From Dyadobacter jiangsuensis (GTDB lineage: Bacteria > Bacteroidota > Bacteroidia > Cytophagales > Spirosomataceae), in contig NZ_PYAS01000007.1 in NCBI RefSeq assembly GCF_003014695.1, positions 186,001 to 250,000 of the forward strand: a stretch of DNA of 64,000 bases, given 5' to 3'. A program made the translations under genes and the position numbers. Position 1 is the stretch's first letter. Each line of letters starts with the position of its first letter. Positions 1-8,855 of this stretch are shown piece after piece. The notes under the pieces are model-generated. The model was not told the DNA's origin and made no database searches. It saw nothing but the letters and a program-made list of their open reading frames with translations.

Positions 1-1957
1 GGATATGAAGGACGGCAGCCGTGCCGGCAGCAGCGAATGCAACCCGATTATCGTCGACGGCGTGATGTACACCACATCCGCGAAACACTGGGCCTATGCC
101 ATTAACGCTCAAACCGGCGAGGAGCTATGGGCGTTCGACCCGTTCGATGGAGCGGAGGGCGGCGGAGTAAGCCGCGGGGTTACCTATTGGGAAGATACGG
201 GGCAATCCGGCACGCCGGATAAACGTATCCTCTTCACCGGAGGCGATAATCTTTTCGCGCTCGACGCACGTACGGGCAAACCCATTCCGGAGTTTGGGGA
301 GAATGGCCGTGTGAGCATGAATATCGGCCTTCGTGATGATCCGGCGACTATTTCGGTCATACCGACTTCGCCCGGTATCGTTTACAAAGATTTGCTGATT
401 ATGGGCGCCGAAGTTTCCGAACTGTACGGCGCTCAGCCCGGTTATATCCGCGCTTATAATTGCAAAACCGGGAAACTGGAATGGACCTTCCACACTATCC
501 CGCTACCCGGCGAGCCCGGTTACGAAACCTGGCCCAAAGACGCCTACAAATATGCAGGGGGCGTCAACGATTGGGCCGGAATGAGCCTCGACACCCGCCG
601 CGGCATTGTGTTTCTCGCATTGGGTTCACCATCCTACGACTTTTACGGGGCCGACCGAAAAGGCAATAATCTTTACGGCAATAGTGTGGTGGCCCTCGAT
701 GCCGCAACGGGCAAGTACATCTGGCATTACCAGCTCGTCCACCACGATTTGTGGGACTACGACCTGCCCGCACCGCCTAATCTGGTAACCGTCAACCGCG
801 ACGGAAAACAGATCGACGCCGTCGCTCAGGTCACCAAGCATGGGTTTGTATTCGTTTTTAACCGCGAAACCGGCGAGCCGCTGTTCCCGATCGAGGAACG
901 GAAAGTGCCGGCCTCCCGCATACCGGGAGAAGTCGCATCCCCTACCCAGCCCTTTCCATTAAAACCGAAGCCATTTGCCCGGCAATGGATGACCGAAGCG
1001 GACCTGACGCATTACACCGATGCAGGCCACGATTCGATCGCCAAGAAATTCCGTTCAATGCGTTACGAAGGTTTGTTCACCCCGCCCGATCTCAAAGGCA
1101 CGTTGATGCTCCCTGGCTCCCGCGGCGGTGCGGAATGGGGCGGTGCCGCATACGACCCGGCTTCCACCGTGCTTTTTATCAAATCCAATGACTCCCCTGA
1201 GATCCAGTCGATGAAAAAAGTGGACCTGGAACAGGAGGCCAAAGACCAGACGGTTTACGATCAGGGCAAGACATTATATATGACCTATTGTGTGGCTTGC
1301 CACGGCAAGGACAAAAATGGCGATGAACCGAATTACCCCTCGCTCATCGGTCTGCGTAACCGTATGACGCGCGAAGCTGCACTCGACAAAATCAAAAAAG
1401 GAGGCGGCAAGATGCCTGCATTTGCCTCAGCGATCAAAGGAAAGGAAAAAGGCATGATCGCATTCCTGTTCGACCGCCCGCAAAACTCAGCCAAAGTAAC
1501 CAAGCAAGAAACCGGCCAAACCCTAAAGGGAGCCGATAAATACCTGAATCTAACTGCCTATGGCCATTTCCGAGACCCGCAAGGGAATCCGGCATTGCGC
1601 CCACCCTGGGGGACACTCAATGCGATCAACCTCAGCACGGGCGACTACGAATGGCAGATTCCGCTCGGTAATGACGAAAAGCGCCAGGAAAACGGAGGAC
1701 CCGAAACCGGCCAGGAAGGCTCTGCCGGACCTATCGTCACCGCCGGTGGCCTGATCTTCATCAGCGGCACCCAGGACCGCAAACTGCGCGCATTCGACAA
1801 GAAAACCGGCAAGCTCGTCTGGCAAACCACCCTCCCGGGCGTCGCCAACGCAACCGCCTGCACATACATGAGCGGCGGCAAGCAGTACGTGGCACTGTCC
1901 GTCGGCGGCACGAAGGGAAATCCATCAGGGTCGGTGATGGCTTTCAGGTTACCGTGA
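1..1957 (+). CDS. PQQ-dependent dehydrogenase with inserted cytochrome c domain (5' partial)
   Basis: Quinoprotein of the glucose/alcohol dehydrogenase type, expected to oxidise a sugar or alcohol in the periplasm and pass electrons to its own heme. The frame is open to the window edge, so the N-terminus and signal peptide are missing. Repeated beta-propeller blades are visible (AINAQTGEELWAFDP, ALDAATGKYIWHYQ, AFDKKTGKLVWQT). A heme c site CVACH near residue 430 of the visible part, with a later Met (GGGKMPAF), shows a cytochrome c domain spliced between propeller blades, an arrangement common in Bacteroidota members of the family. The C-terminus (YMSGGKQYVALSVGG) is the usual family ending. 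The substrate cannot be read from the sequence. Confident in family. Confidence 0.92.
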   Translation, partial: DMKDGSRAGSSECNPIIVDGVMYTTSAKHWAYAINAQTGEELWAFDPFDGAEGGGVSRGVTYWEDTGQSGTPDKRILFTGGDNLFALDARTGKPIPEFGENGRVSMNIGLRDDPATISVIPTSPGIVYKDLLIMGAEVSELYGAQPGYIRAYNCKTGKLEWTFHTIPLPGEPGYETWPKDAYKYAGGVNDWAGMSLDTRRGIVFLALGSPSYDFYGADRKGNNLYGNSVVALDAATGKYIWHYQLVHHDLWDYDLPAPPNLVTVNRDGKQIDAVAQVTKHGFVFVFNRETGEPLFPIEERKVPASRIPGEVASPTQPFPLKPKPFARQWMTEADLTHYTDAGHDSIAKKFRSMRYEGLFTPPDLKGTLMLPGSRGGAEWGGAAYDPASTVLFIKSNDSPEIQSMKKVDLEQEAKDQTVYDQGKTLYMTYCVACHGKDKNGDEPNYPSLIGLRNRMTREAALDKIKKGGGKMPAFASAIKGKEKGMIAFLFDRPQNSAKVTKQETGQTLKGADKYLNLTAYGHFRDPQGNPALRPPWGTLNAINLSTGDYEWQIPLGNDEKRQENGGPETGQEGSAGPIVTAGGLIFISGTQDRKLRAFDKKTGKLVWQTTLPGVANATACTYMSGGKQYVALSVGGTKGNPSGSVMAFRLP

Positions 1958-1996
1958 CACGATCATGTGGGCAAGACTCTCCGCTTTCATGTCTGT

Positions 1997-2027
1997 TTTG
2001 ATTTTTTGCCAAAACTATCTACCTTTA
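1997..2027 (+). promoter_or_regulatory. Bacteroidota-type promoter for the HxlR gene
   Basis: TTTG, 19 bases, then TACCTTTA, close to the Bacteroidota housekeeping consensus TTTG-N19-TAnnTTTG. The same layout with the same -7 sequence precedes the AraC-type gene at 61660. It lies about 65 bases before the HxlR start. Confidence 0.5.
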
Positions 2028-2072
2028 CTATACAAATGATAGTAATATACAAAAGGTTAGTAATAACCTTTT
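2025..2072 (+). promoter_or_regulatory. Tandem dyads, probable HxlR autoregulatory operator
   Basis: Two perfect inverted repeats follow one another between the promoter and the start codon: TTACTAT/ATAGTAA (7-base spacer) and AAAAGGTTA/TAACCTTTT (4-base spacer). The same stretch can be read as a direct repeat of TATACAAA followed by TAGTAATA. HxlR proteins are dimeric winged-helix regulators that often bind such dyads next to their own promoter, so autoregulation is the simplest inference. Confidence 0.5.
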
Positions 2073-2090
2073 GGTTAGCAAAAAATCAAT

Positions 2091-2501
2091 ATGGCATTCA
2101 CTCATCACAACGGAGAAAGGCCCAGCCCGGCGCAATGCTACAATAAACTCAATGCGGCAGGTGATGCACTATATGTCATCGGGGGCAAATGGAGATTACG
2201 GATCATCATCGCGCTTTCCGAAGGGCATAAACGATTCAATGAAATCCAGCGTGCGATGAACGGCATATCGGCGCGGGTACTCTCCAACGAATTGAAAGAA
2301 CTGGAAATCAACGGATTCGTCACGAGAAAAGTGTATACCGACTTCCCGGTCTCGATTGAGTATGAACTGACGCCTTACAGTGACACGCTGTCTCCGGTGA
2401 TCGAGTCGCTGATCAACTGGGGAGAAATGCACCGCCAACGGATCATGCACGCAGAGAAATCGGAAGAAAAAAACGCTACTGCTCTGGCAGAGATACTGTA
2501 A
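2091..2501 (+). CDS. HxlR family winged-helix transcriptional regulator
   Basis: 136 residues, the normal HxlR size. The N-terminal Cys followed by the VIGGKWRLRIIIAL block, the recognition region (FNEIQRAMNGISARVLSNELKELE) and the wing (Y-ELTPYSDTLSPVIESL) are all present. Many family members use the N-terminal Cys (here SPAQCY) to sense electrophiles or oxidants; whether this one does is inference. The ATG follows a strong dyad and has no good Shine-Dalgarno sequence, which is normal in this phylum. Its last 26 bases overlap the 3' end of the gene on the opposite strand. The regulated target is not obvious from the neighbours; self-control is likely. Confidence 0.92.
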   Translation: MAFTHHNGERPSPAQCYNKLNAAGDALYVIGGKWRLRIIIALSEGHKRFNEIQRAMNGISARVLSNELKELEINGFVTRKVYTDFPVSIEYELTPYSDTLSPVIESLINWGEMHRQRIMHAEKSEEKNATALAEIL

Positions 2502-3420
2502 TGTGCCACATATCGCCCGAATTACTCACTTTTTCCGTCCCCCACACTCCGGGGCCGCCGTCAGGTCGCAGGTAGACATTGAACACCAGTGTGCTGATCT
2601 GTGAGCCTTTAACGAGCACACTACCGCAAGCCGCGCCACTATCGCAGTTGCCGGTGATCGGTGTTTTGGAATGCAGTATTTTCGTTTTCGTCATGTCGAT
2701 CTGCATTTCTTCACTGCCCGACAGCTTCGTCAGGCTCAGCGATGGTGTTTGCAATTCAAGCTCAGTTGCGAAACCGAGGCGTTTATCACTGAAATTAGTG
2801 GTTGCACCGAGGCCGATGAACGAAATCACCGGATCGTCCACCGGCTTGCTGAATTGCAGCCGCAGTTTCCCGTAATAGTAACGGCTGGTATCGGCCCTGG
2901 GCGCATTGGCAGTGAGCAGTGGCTTCGCTGAGAGAAATATTTGCAATCCCGCATTCATAAAGAGATTGACCCCTTTCCCCATGGGCCCCTGCGGATGGGC
3001 TGTGAAGATTTTCCGCGCCGTATCGGCATAATAGTAGTTGGTATTGATCACCGGTACCGAACGCACATGCGTGCTGCTAGCGCCCGATGCTGCACCGAAA
3101 GTCATGCCCGTTACGTGCTGGGGCACATTAATGTACAGCTGATCATCGAAACTGAACGTGACCGACAACTCCGATTTCAGCTTCTGGAAATAAATCCCCT
3201 CGTCGGTACTTCCATTTTTATTGTAAAAGAAAGACATGGTCTGAGGAATGGAAGTAGGCCCTTTCGGAACTGGCAGCGGATAGCTGTTATTGACACCGTC
3301 CTGAACCAGCTCGTAGGTACTCAGCACATTCGCCCCCTGGCCGAGGGAAGTGCTGACGGAGCCGGCGATGAGAACGCATGTGAGCACCGACCTTAATGAT
3401 GATAATGAGCATGTTAGCAT
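2476..3420 (-). CDS. Secreted protein of unknown function
   Basis: No family recognised. The ATG chosen gives 314 residues beginning MLTCSLSSLRSVLTCVLIAG, a signal peptide probably cleaved after SLGQ; a GTG 81 bases upstream would add an unlikely 27-residue extension before it. The mature part is rich in beta-prone and Ser/Thr/Asn sequence, with phrases such as LYINVPQHVTGMTFG and FSKPVDDPVISFIGLG that suggest a surface or adhesin-like beta-sandwich. A GNCDSGAACG element holds a possible disulphide pair. There is no T9SS C-terminal domain or lipobox, so a periplasmic or outer-membrane location is uncertain. It converges on and overlaps the HxlR gene. Confidence 0.75.
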   Translation of the reverse strand: MLTCSLSSLRSVLTCVLIAGSVSTSLGQGANVLSTYELVQDGVNNSYPLPVPKGPTSIPQTMSFFYNKNGSTDEGIYFQKLKSELSVTFSFDDQLYINVPQHVTGMTFGAASGASSTHVRSVPVINTNYYYADTARKIFTAHPQGPMGKGVNLFMNAGLQIFLSAKPLLTANAPRADTSRYYYGKLRLQFSKPVDDPVISFIGLGATTNFSDKRLGFATELELQTPSLSLTKLSGSEEMQIDMTKTKILHSKTPITGNCDSGAACGSVLVKGSQISTLVFNVYLRPDGGPGVWGTEKVSNSGDMWHITVSLPEQ

Positions 3421-3800
3421 GTGTAGAAAATTAAGATACGTTGAGACAAGTGCCGGCAATATATCATTTATGAATGAAGGCGCCCACTGATCCTGGCGCA
3501 CAGTTCACATTTTAACTGGATAGTTCAAGTTTATCTCCACATCTTACCATCCAGCGCGTCAAAAGTCTGCAACATCAAACTAAGTAATTGATTATTAATT
3601 AAATGTAATGCCTGCATTATTTTTCCTCATCAGGAAGAGTTTACGGCTGATGCTGTTTTTTTTATGGCATGTCCTTTACCAAAACGTTTCGTGCCCACTC
3701 GCGATCTGAATCACGCCATCCGTTTTTTAATAACTGTCAATCCAAAGGGCTGTCCTGGACGTAAGTGGTGTATCAAACTACATAACTCAATCACGTTCCT
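3421..3800. other. 380-base intergenic region between divergent genes
   Basis: AT-rich region that must carry the promoters of the secreted protein on the left (minus strand) and the DUF4394 gene on the right (plus strand). No close match to TTTG-N19-TAnnTTTG was found, and no hairpin, repeat or convincing short ORF. Confidence 0.6.
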
Positions 3801-5387
3801 ATGAAATTACTCGACTTTTGCCCGAGGCCGGTAGTTACTGCCCTTGCCTTCATCCTTTTGCTCTCGATGTATTCCTGCGACGATCACCGCGTACCGCCCG
3901 CCGGCCCATCACTTCCCGACAGGATTTTCTACGCATTGTCGGATAACAACCAGCTACACGAGATCAACATCCGAAACACCGCTGCACCGTTGCGCTCATT
4001 TGCCATAACCGGCCTCGAACAGGGCGATATGCTCAAAGGGATCGACTTTCGACCCGCAACAGGACAGTTGTACGCGATCAGTTCGATGAACAACCTTTAC
4101 CAGGTAAATACCAAATCCGGCGATCAGGAAGGGAAAGCCACCCGCATCGGTAGTGCACCCATTGCCGCCGTGCTGAACGGCCACGTGGGTTTCGACTTCA
4201 ATCCGACCGTCGACCGCATCCGCGTGGTGACGACTTCCGCCCAAAATCTACGTCTGCACCCTGAAACCGGCGCCATTGTTCCGGGTGATTCGCCATTGAA
4301 TGGTTACGCTAACCCGATGATCGGCGCGGTAGCCTATACTAACAGTCGCGCAGGCGTTACGGCCGCTCCCGGGGGCGCTGGGACGACGCTTTATGACATT
4401 GACCCGAATACCGATATGCTGTATATACAAAACCCGCCCAATCCCGGTGGTTTGGTTCCGGTTGGCCCGCTGGGATTGAACATCCAGGAAATAGGCGGTT
4501 TTGATATTTCTCCCGACGTAAGCCCTTCGGACGTTTACCCTATTGCCTCCGTAAAATTCGGCGATAAATGGGAACTGGATTTCGTAGATCTGGCTACCGG
4601 AAAACTCCAGAAGCTGGGGGATTTCCCGACCAATGTGAATATAACAGGAATCGCCATTCCGCCGCTACCGGTGGCCTATGCATTGACCGACAGCGGCATG
4701 CTGAAAATCTTCAACCCGGAAAACGGCATGGAGTACGGCACCAAGGCAATCCCGGCCATTCCTGGCGTAACATTACAAGGCATCGACATCCGGCCGGCCA
4801 ACGGCAGGTTGTACGCATTGGGCGACAACAGCAAAATTTACGGCATCGACCTCGGCAGCGGAGCTATTACTGAACTGGCAAGTCTGAAACTGGCAGACAA
4901 CACCCCCGTAATGCTCAGCGGAACCTATTTCGGCGTCGATTTCAATCCGGTAGCCGACCGTCTGCGTGTGGTGAGCGACAATGGGCAGAACCTGCGCATC
5001 AATGTGAATGATGGTGTCACAATCGTGGATCAACCGCTCAAAATCGGTATGGCCGGTCCTACCCCGTTCATTACTGCGGTAGCATACACCAACAGCTACC
5101 CGGGCACAACCGCCACGACACTCTTCGACATTGACAGCCAATCCAACACGCTATACATACAGACACCACCAAACAACGGCGTTCAAACCGATCCTAAGCC
5201 GCTCGGCATCGACGTGGCCCCGGGCATCGGCTTCGACATCGGTAATGTTTCCGGCAAAGGGTACGGTCTTTTCACCGTAGCAGGCACCACCAGCTTCTAC
5301 ACCATCGACCTTTCATCCGGCGCCACTACGCATAAGTTTCCATTCAGCGGGCCGGTTAAGGGGCTGGCGGTTGGATTTGGATTGTAG
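3801..5387 (+). CDS. DUF4394 lipoprotein, two tandem DUF4394 units
   Basis: 528 residues. The N-terminus (hydrophobic stretch ending LLLSMYSC, Cys at about 26) is a lipoprotein signal. The body contains the DUF4394 pattern twice: FYALSDNN...GIDFRPATGQLYAI...GFDFNPTVDRIRVV...NLRLHPETG, and again LKIFNPENG...GIDIRPANGRLYAL...GVDFNPVADRLRVV...NLRINVNDG. Each unit also has AVAYTNS and TLYDIDP/TLFDIDS elements and looks like half of a beta-propeller. The two halves appear to be an internal duplication. DUF4394 proteins are secreted or surface-bound and have no known reaction. A strong hairpin follows the stop codon, so it is probably transcribed alone. Confidence 0.9.
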   Translation: MKLLDFCPRPVVTALAFILLLSMYSCDDHRVPPAGPSLPDRIFYALSDNNQLHEINIRNTAAPLRSFAITGLEQGDMLKGIDFRPATGQLYAISSMNNLYQVNTKSGDQEGKATRIGSAPIAAVLNGHVGFDFNPTVDRIRVVTTSAQNLRLHPETGAIVPGDSPLNGYANPMIGAVAYTNSRAGVTAAPGGAGTTLYDIDPNTDMLYIQNPPNPGGLVPVGPLGLNIQEIGGFDISPDVSPSDVYPIASVKFGDKWELDFVDLATGKLQKLGDFPTNVNITGIAIPPLPVAYALTDSGMLKIFNPENGMEYGTKAIPAIPGVTLQGIDIRPANGRLYALGDNSKIYGIDLGSGAITELASLKLADNTPVMLSGTYFGVDFNPVADRLRVVSDNGQNLRINVNDGVTIVDQPLKIGMAGPTPFITAVAYTNSYPGTTATTLFDIDSQSNTLYIQTPPNNGVQTDPKPLGIDVAPGIGFDIGNVSGKGYGLFTVAGTTSFYTIDLSSGATTHKFPFSGPVKGLAVGFGL

Positions 5388-5406
5388 GTTTTCGGGAATT
5401 TGAAAG

Positions 5407-5445
5407 CAGCCGCCGTCCGGCGTTAACGGGCGGCGGCTGTTGTTC
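5407..5445 (+). terminator. Intrinsic terminator of the DUF4394 gene
   Basis: A 13-base-pair GC-rich stem (CAGCCGCCGTCCG against CGGGCGGCGGCTG, one G-U pair, 7-base loop) is followed by a modest T-rich run (TTGTTCT). It lies 19 bases after the stop codon. Confidence 0.7.
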
Positions 5446-5454
5446 TAAGATGCG

Positions 5455-6057
5455 CTACCGCGGCTCCGTAAAAGCTTCCTGGACGTAGATGTTTGAGAGA
5501 ATGAACTTACAGTTAGTGTAGGTAATGGTGTCTACTGACTCCCTACCATGTTGGCGCTTATTGATCCGCACAAATCTTGCCGCTAGGTGCCCCTGCATCT
5601 CATTCTTCTTGGAATCGTAGTACAAGACTTTGAAATTGTTCGACGGGCCTTCCACAAGCCTGTAAATATCCATCCGGACATCGTCCCCGGGATAAGAGCT
5701 AACATTCAGGCTGGCAGTGATTGAATCCAAAGCGCATACCATGTTTTTGCGATGGCTAACCGTGCTGTCGGTCAGCGAATAACTACCGGATTTGGTATGA
5801 AAATAATTCAGATACAAAAGCTGATATTCATCTTCTTGAATTTTTCTCACCAAAGCCAGCCCTATCACGTCGCCCTCACAAAGATCTTGCCGCACGATCG
5901 CACCATTCCAAACCGCCATCCCCGTTTTGAAGGGCACACCATTTACTTCGCCCATAAACACCTGATTTACCATATGTGGCTTTATGGGTGGCTCTTTTTC
6001 ACAGGATAGCAAGCCGGAAAGAAATAGTATAAGAATATAACTGTGTCGTTTCATCAT
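5455..6057 (-). CDS. Small lipoprotein, paralogue of the next upstream gene
   Basis: 200 residues with a lipobox (LFLSGLLSC, Cys at about 19). It is clearly paralogous to the protein encoded just upstream on the same strand: both share KPH/PWMVNQVFMGEVNGVPFK, GDVIG/KHVIGxxLVRKI, SYPGDDV/SFPGDDV, KVLYYDS-KNEMQG and the C-terminal FILSNI-VQE-FTEPR. No known domain was recognised. The pair follows a T9SS-secreted metalloprotease gene, so a role in protecting or modulating the cell envelope or the protease is possible but unproven. Either of the two consecutive ATG codons can be the start. Confidence 0.8.
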   Translation of the reverse strand: MMKRHSYILILFLSGLLSCEKEPPIKPHMVNQVFMGEVNGVPFKTGMAVWNGAIVRQDLCEGDVIGLALVRKIQEDEYQLLYLNYFHTKSGSYSLTDSTVSHRKNMVCALDSITASLNVSSYPGDDVRMDIYRLVEGPSNNFKVLYYDSKKNEMQGHLAARFVRINKRQHGRESVDTITYTNCKFILSNIYVQEAFTEPR

Positions 6058-6186
6058 TTTAATAGGCTATATCCATGCAACGGGTCATTTAAGACCTGAA
6101 TGTCGGAACGAATCTATAATGGTTTGAAAAAGCTAGTAACAGTCGCCCGTTTGGGTTCAGGCGACTGTATCTCCTATGTAAATCCC

Positions 6187-6786
6187 CTACCGTGGCTCGG
6201 TGAAGACTTCTTGGACGTGGATATTTGAGAGAATAAATTTGCTGTTTGTATACGTAATCGTGTCTACTGCCTCTCTCGCATGCTGGCGTTTATTAATCCG
6301 CACAAACCTTGCTCCGAACAACCCCTGCATCTCATTCTTTTGGGAGTCATAGTACAAAACCTTTAAGTAGTTCCATGGTCCTTCGAGAAGCCGATAACTG
6401 TCCATCGAGACATCGTCTCCCGGGAATGAATCGAAACTTAAACTGGTTGTGATCGAATCCAAGGTGCAAACCTGCTTGTCGCGATGACTATTGGCACTGT
6501 CAGTTAATACGTAGTTTCCTGGTTTGGTATGAAAAAAATTCAAATGCACGATCGCATATTCGTCGTCATCAATTTTCCTAACCAAACTCATGCCTATCAC
6601 GTGCTTATCACACATATCCGTCGTTATAGAAGCACCATGAGAAACCGTCATCCCGATTTTGAAAGGCACCCCATTTACTTCGCCCATAAATACTTGATTC
6701 ACCATCCATGGATCCATAGGGGGCTGCTTTTCACAGGACAGTAGGCCTGAAAGCAATAGTGTAAGTAGATAGCTGTATCGTTTCAT
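6187..6786 (-). CDS. Small lipoprotein, coupled to the metalloprotease gene
   Basis: 199 residues starting MKRYSYLLTLLLSG, lipobox Cys at about 18. Its ATG shares the sequence ATGA with the stop codon of the metalloprotease gene, so translation is almost certainly coupled; a longer reading frame upstream only overlaps that gene. It is the paralogue of the lipoprotein downstream, with about two thirds of residues identical by eye. No family is recognised. The coupled production with a secreted protease is the main clue to function. Confidence 0.85.
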   Translation of the reverse strand: MKRYSYLLTLLLSGLLSCEKQPPMDPWMVNQVFMGEVNGVPFKIGMTVSHGASITTDMCDKHVIGMSLVRKIDDDEYAIVHLNFFHTKPGNYVLTDSANSHRDKQVCTLDSITTSLSFDSFPGDDVSMDSYRLLEGPWNYLKVLYYDSQKNEMQGLFGARFVRINKRQHAREAVDTITYTNSKFILSNIHVQEVFTEPR

Positions 6787-8654
6787 GGCTTTGATGCGGG
6801 TTGGTATATGACCTTTTTTCGAATAACCTGACTCCCAAATTGTGCGGTTACGATGTATACTCCTTGCGCCAGCCCCTTGTCCGCCAAATCGAGCGCAATC
6901 ACATTTCGCCCCGCAGAACACCGAAAAATTTGCCTTTGAACGTGCACTCGTCCACCAAGGTCTACTAAGCTAACACCAACCTCCGTAGCTTTTTCGGCAC
7001 TAAAAATGAGCTCCACCCGACCGGAAGTGGGATTGGGTTGCACGACAGCTTCTCCACTTTCAATTTCAAGTGAATCATTCTCCTTTTGTCCTTCTCGATA
7101 TCCGCCGTTAGGATCGTCGTCTACCCAGATTTGCATCCAGTTCTCGACGGTCTGTCCGTCCGAAGAAGTAATCTTCAATTTCAGATAAAACTGATGGTTT
7201 CCATTGTGGTACAATCCGACGTTATGAAATTCTCCCGTATCATTGCCCGAGTAGTTAATACCATCGGTAGATTCCTTCCACAAGTAGGTGTAAGGTGCCT
7301 TTCCACACCTTGCAACGGCCTCATACGTATAGACCTGATATTCATACCCGCTCGACGGCCCATAAACCCAACCGTTCAGGACATTGGGCTCGGGGCGAAA
7401 CGCCTTCACAATCGAGGCTTTGTCATTCATCACCTTCGCGTTGTTGTGGGTGGCATCCCCCATTGGTGAACCTGCAAAGGTTTTGTTCGGGTTAGAATAG
7501 TAGAAGATTTTACTTCCCGGCGCAGTCCCGCTCGCTACTAGCGTATTGACGCCAGAGAATATATATCCCTGCGCATACGGTAATCCGAAATTTTCATTCT
7601 CGTGATTACACCCAAACAAGTGGCTTAGCTCATGCGCTCCAATTACCGGGATGTTTGGGTTCGACAAGCCTACAATTGCAAAACTTCGGCTACTATTAGG
7701 ATGGTGATAAATGGTTGGGTCCGGAACTCCTCCCGCTTCTTTGTGTCCCTCCCAGCAGAACAATAATACAAGGTCTGCTTTATGTTGATTGCATAAGTTC
7801 TGCACGGAAGCGGTATTACTCAGAGCCAGGGCGTCAATTAGAATATTATTATCCTTACTTAAGAAAGTAGTCTGTGCCACCCCAGCCAGTTCTATAAGCG
7901 CAGTACCCGCCACCCCGCTATTTGTTACCGTCTGATTGAAAACATCAATGGTATTGTACGCATGGTTGCTGGCCGAAACCGGGCTCACATTGTTGCCATA
8001 CAGAAAGAGCACCCGAATGCTACTCGTACACGGCTCGATCTTCGCATTGTCGCCCGGCTTTCTTCCACTTTTGTCTGGATCAACCTCGGGTTGGATTTTT
8101 TGCATTGCCGAGCCAATCCCAGATCCGCAAAAGTTTGCTTTACCGGCATCGTTTTCATGTCCCAGCAAAAGCTGACCATCATCGCCCAGGTCGCAGATTT
8201 CATAGGAACGCTCCGGTCCCTGGATTATGCCTCCCTTCATGCCGCTGCGGGAGGTGAGTAGTACGGATAGCAGGCTCTCCCCAACCGTTCCGTACACCTT
8301 GTAATTCTCCGCATCGGAGTATTCAATGGTTTTGATGTGGACTTCATATTGCTCCCCGGTGCCCGGGATCGTAATCGTCAGGCGATTATTGGATAGCGCT
8401 TCCGCAATGGGCCGCATTTGCACTATAATCGTTTCTCCCGAATACCGCCTGTTGTTAGTCAGGCCGTCGTACCGCTCTTTGCCGTTTCTGGAAAGGCTTT
8501 CATAATCCGGCTTCCCCGGCAATAGCAGATCTTTGGATTCCTGCGCCCAGGCGCGTGTGAGCGATGCGCACGCAATGGTTATGCAGCCCAGCCATACCGC
8601 AAAAACGCGGAAACGCAATACGCAATCATTTGTTCGAAGAAAGTCCATACGCAT
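6783..8654 (-). CDS. Reprolysin-type metalloprotease with T9SS sorting domain
   Basis: Zinc endopeptidase of the metzincin type. The motif HELSHLFGCNHE (HExxHxxGxxH) lies near residue 345, preceded by a long N-terminal region that may act as a propeptide and a signal peptide ending ASLTRAWAQ. After the catalytic domain comes an Ig/PKD-like region (PYTYLWKESTDG), then a C-terminal T9SS sorting domain (VQPNPTSGRVEL ... LAQGVYIVTAQFG ... RKKVIY), meaning the enzyme is secreted or anchored on the cell surface through the PorSS/T9SS route. Start chosen at the ATG before RMDFLRTND; a second ATG lies two codons later. It heads a three-gene operon with the two lipoproteins. Confidence 0.88.
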   Translation of the reverse strand: MRMDFLRTNDCVLRFRVFAVWLGCITIACASLTRAWAQESKDLLLPGKPDYESLSRNGKERYDGLTNNRRYSGETIIVQMRPIAEALSNNRLTITIPGTGEQYEVHIKTIEYSDAENYKVYGTVGESLLSVLLTSRSGMKGGIIQGPERSYEICDLGDDGQLLLGHENDAGKANFCGSGIGSAMQKIQPEVDPDKSGRKPGDNAKIEPCTSSIRVLFLYGNNVSPVSASNHAYNTIDVFNQTVTNSGVAGTALIELAGVAQTTFLSKDNNILIDALALSNTASVQNLCNQHKADLVLLFCWEGHKEAGGVPDPTIYHHPNSSRSFAIVGLSNPNIPVIGAHELSHLFGCNHENENFGLPYAQGYIFSGVNTLVASGTAPGSKIFYYSNPNKTFAGSPMGDATHNNAKVMNDKASIVKAFRPEPNVLNGWVYGPSSGYEYQVYTYEAVARCGKAPYTYLWKESTDGINYSGNDTGEFHNVGLYHNGNHQFYLKLKITSSDGQTVENWMQIWVDDDPNGGYREGQKENDSLEIESGEAVVQPNPTSGRVELIFSAEKATEVGVSLVDLGGRVHVQRQIFRCSAGRNVIALDLADKGLAQGVYIVTAQFGSQVIRKKVIYQPASKP

Positions 8655-8855
8655 ACCTGTTCTGTTTAAGTTCCAGAAAAAACATATCGAGAAGGACCCG
8701 TAGCGAGCCACGGCAGGAACGGAGTAGGTATGTGCCCGGCTATACGCCGACCATTGTTCTTCGAATTAAATGGATATTTTTTTCAAACCAATTGGGAAGG
8801 GAACGCCGATGATCAAGTAACCGGGATGAATTATCAAGCAACGTTATTTTGCCTT

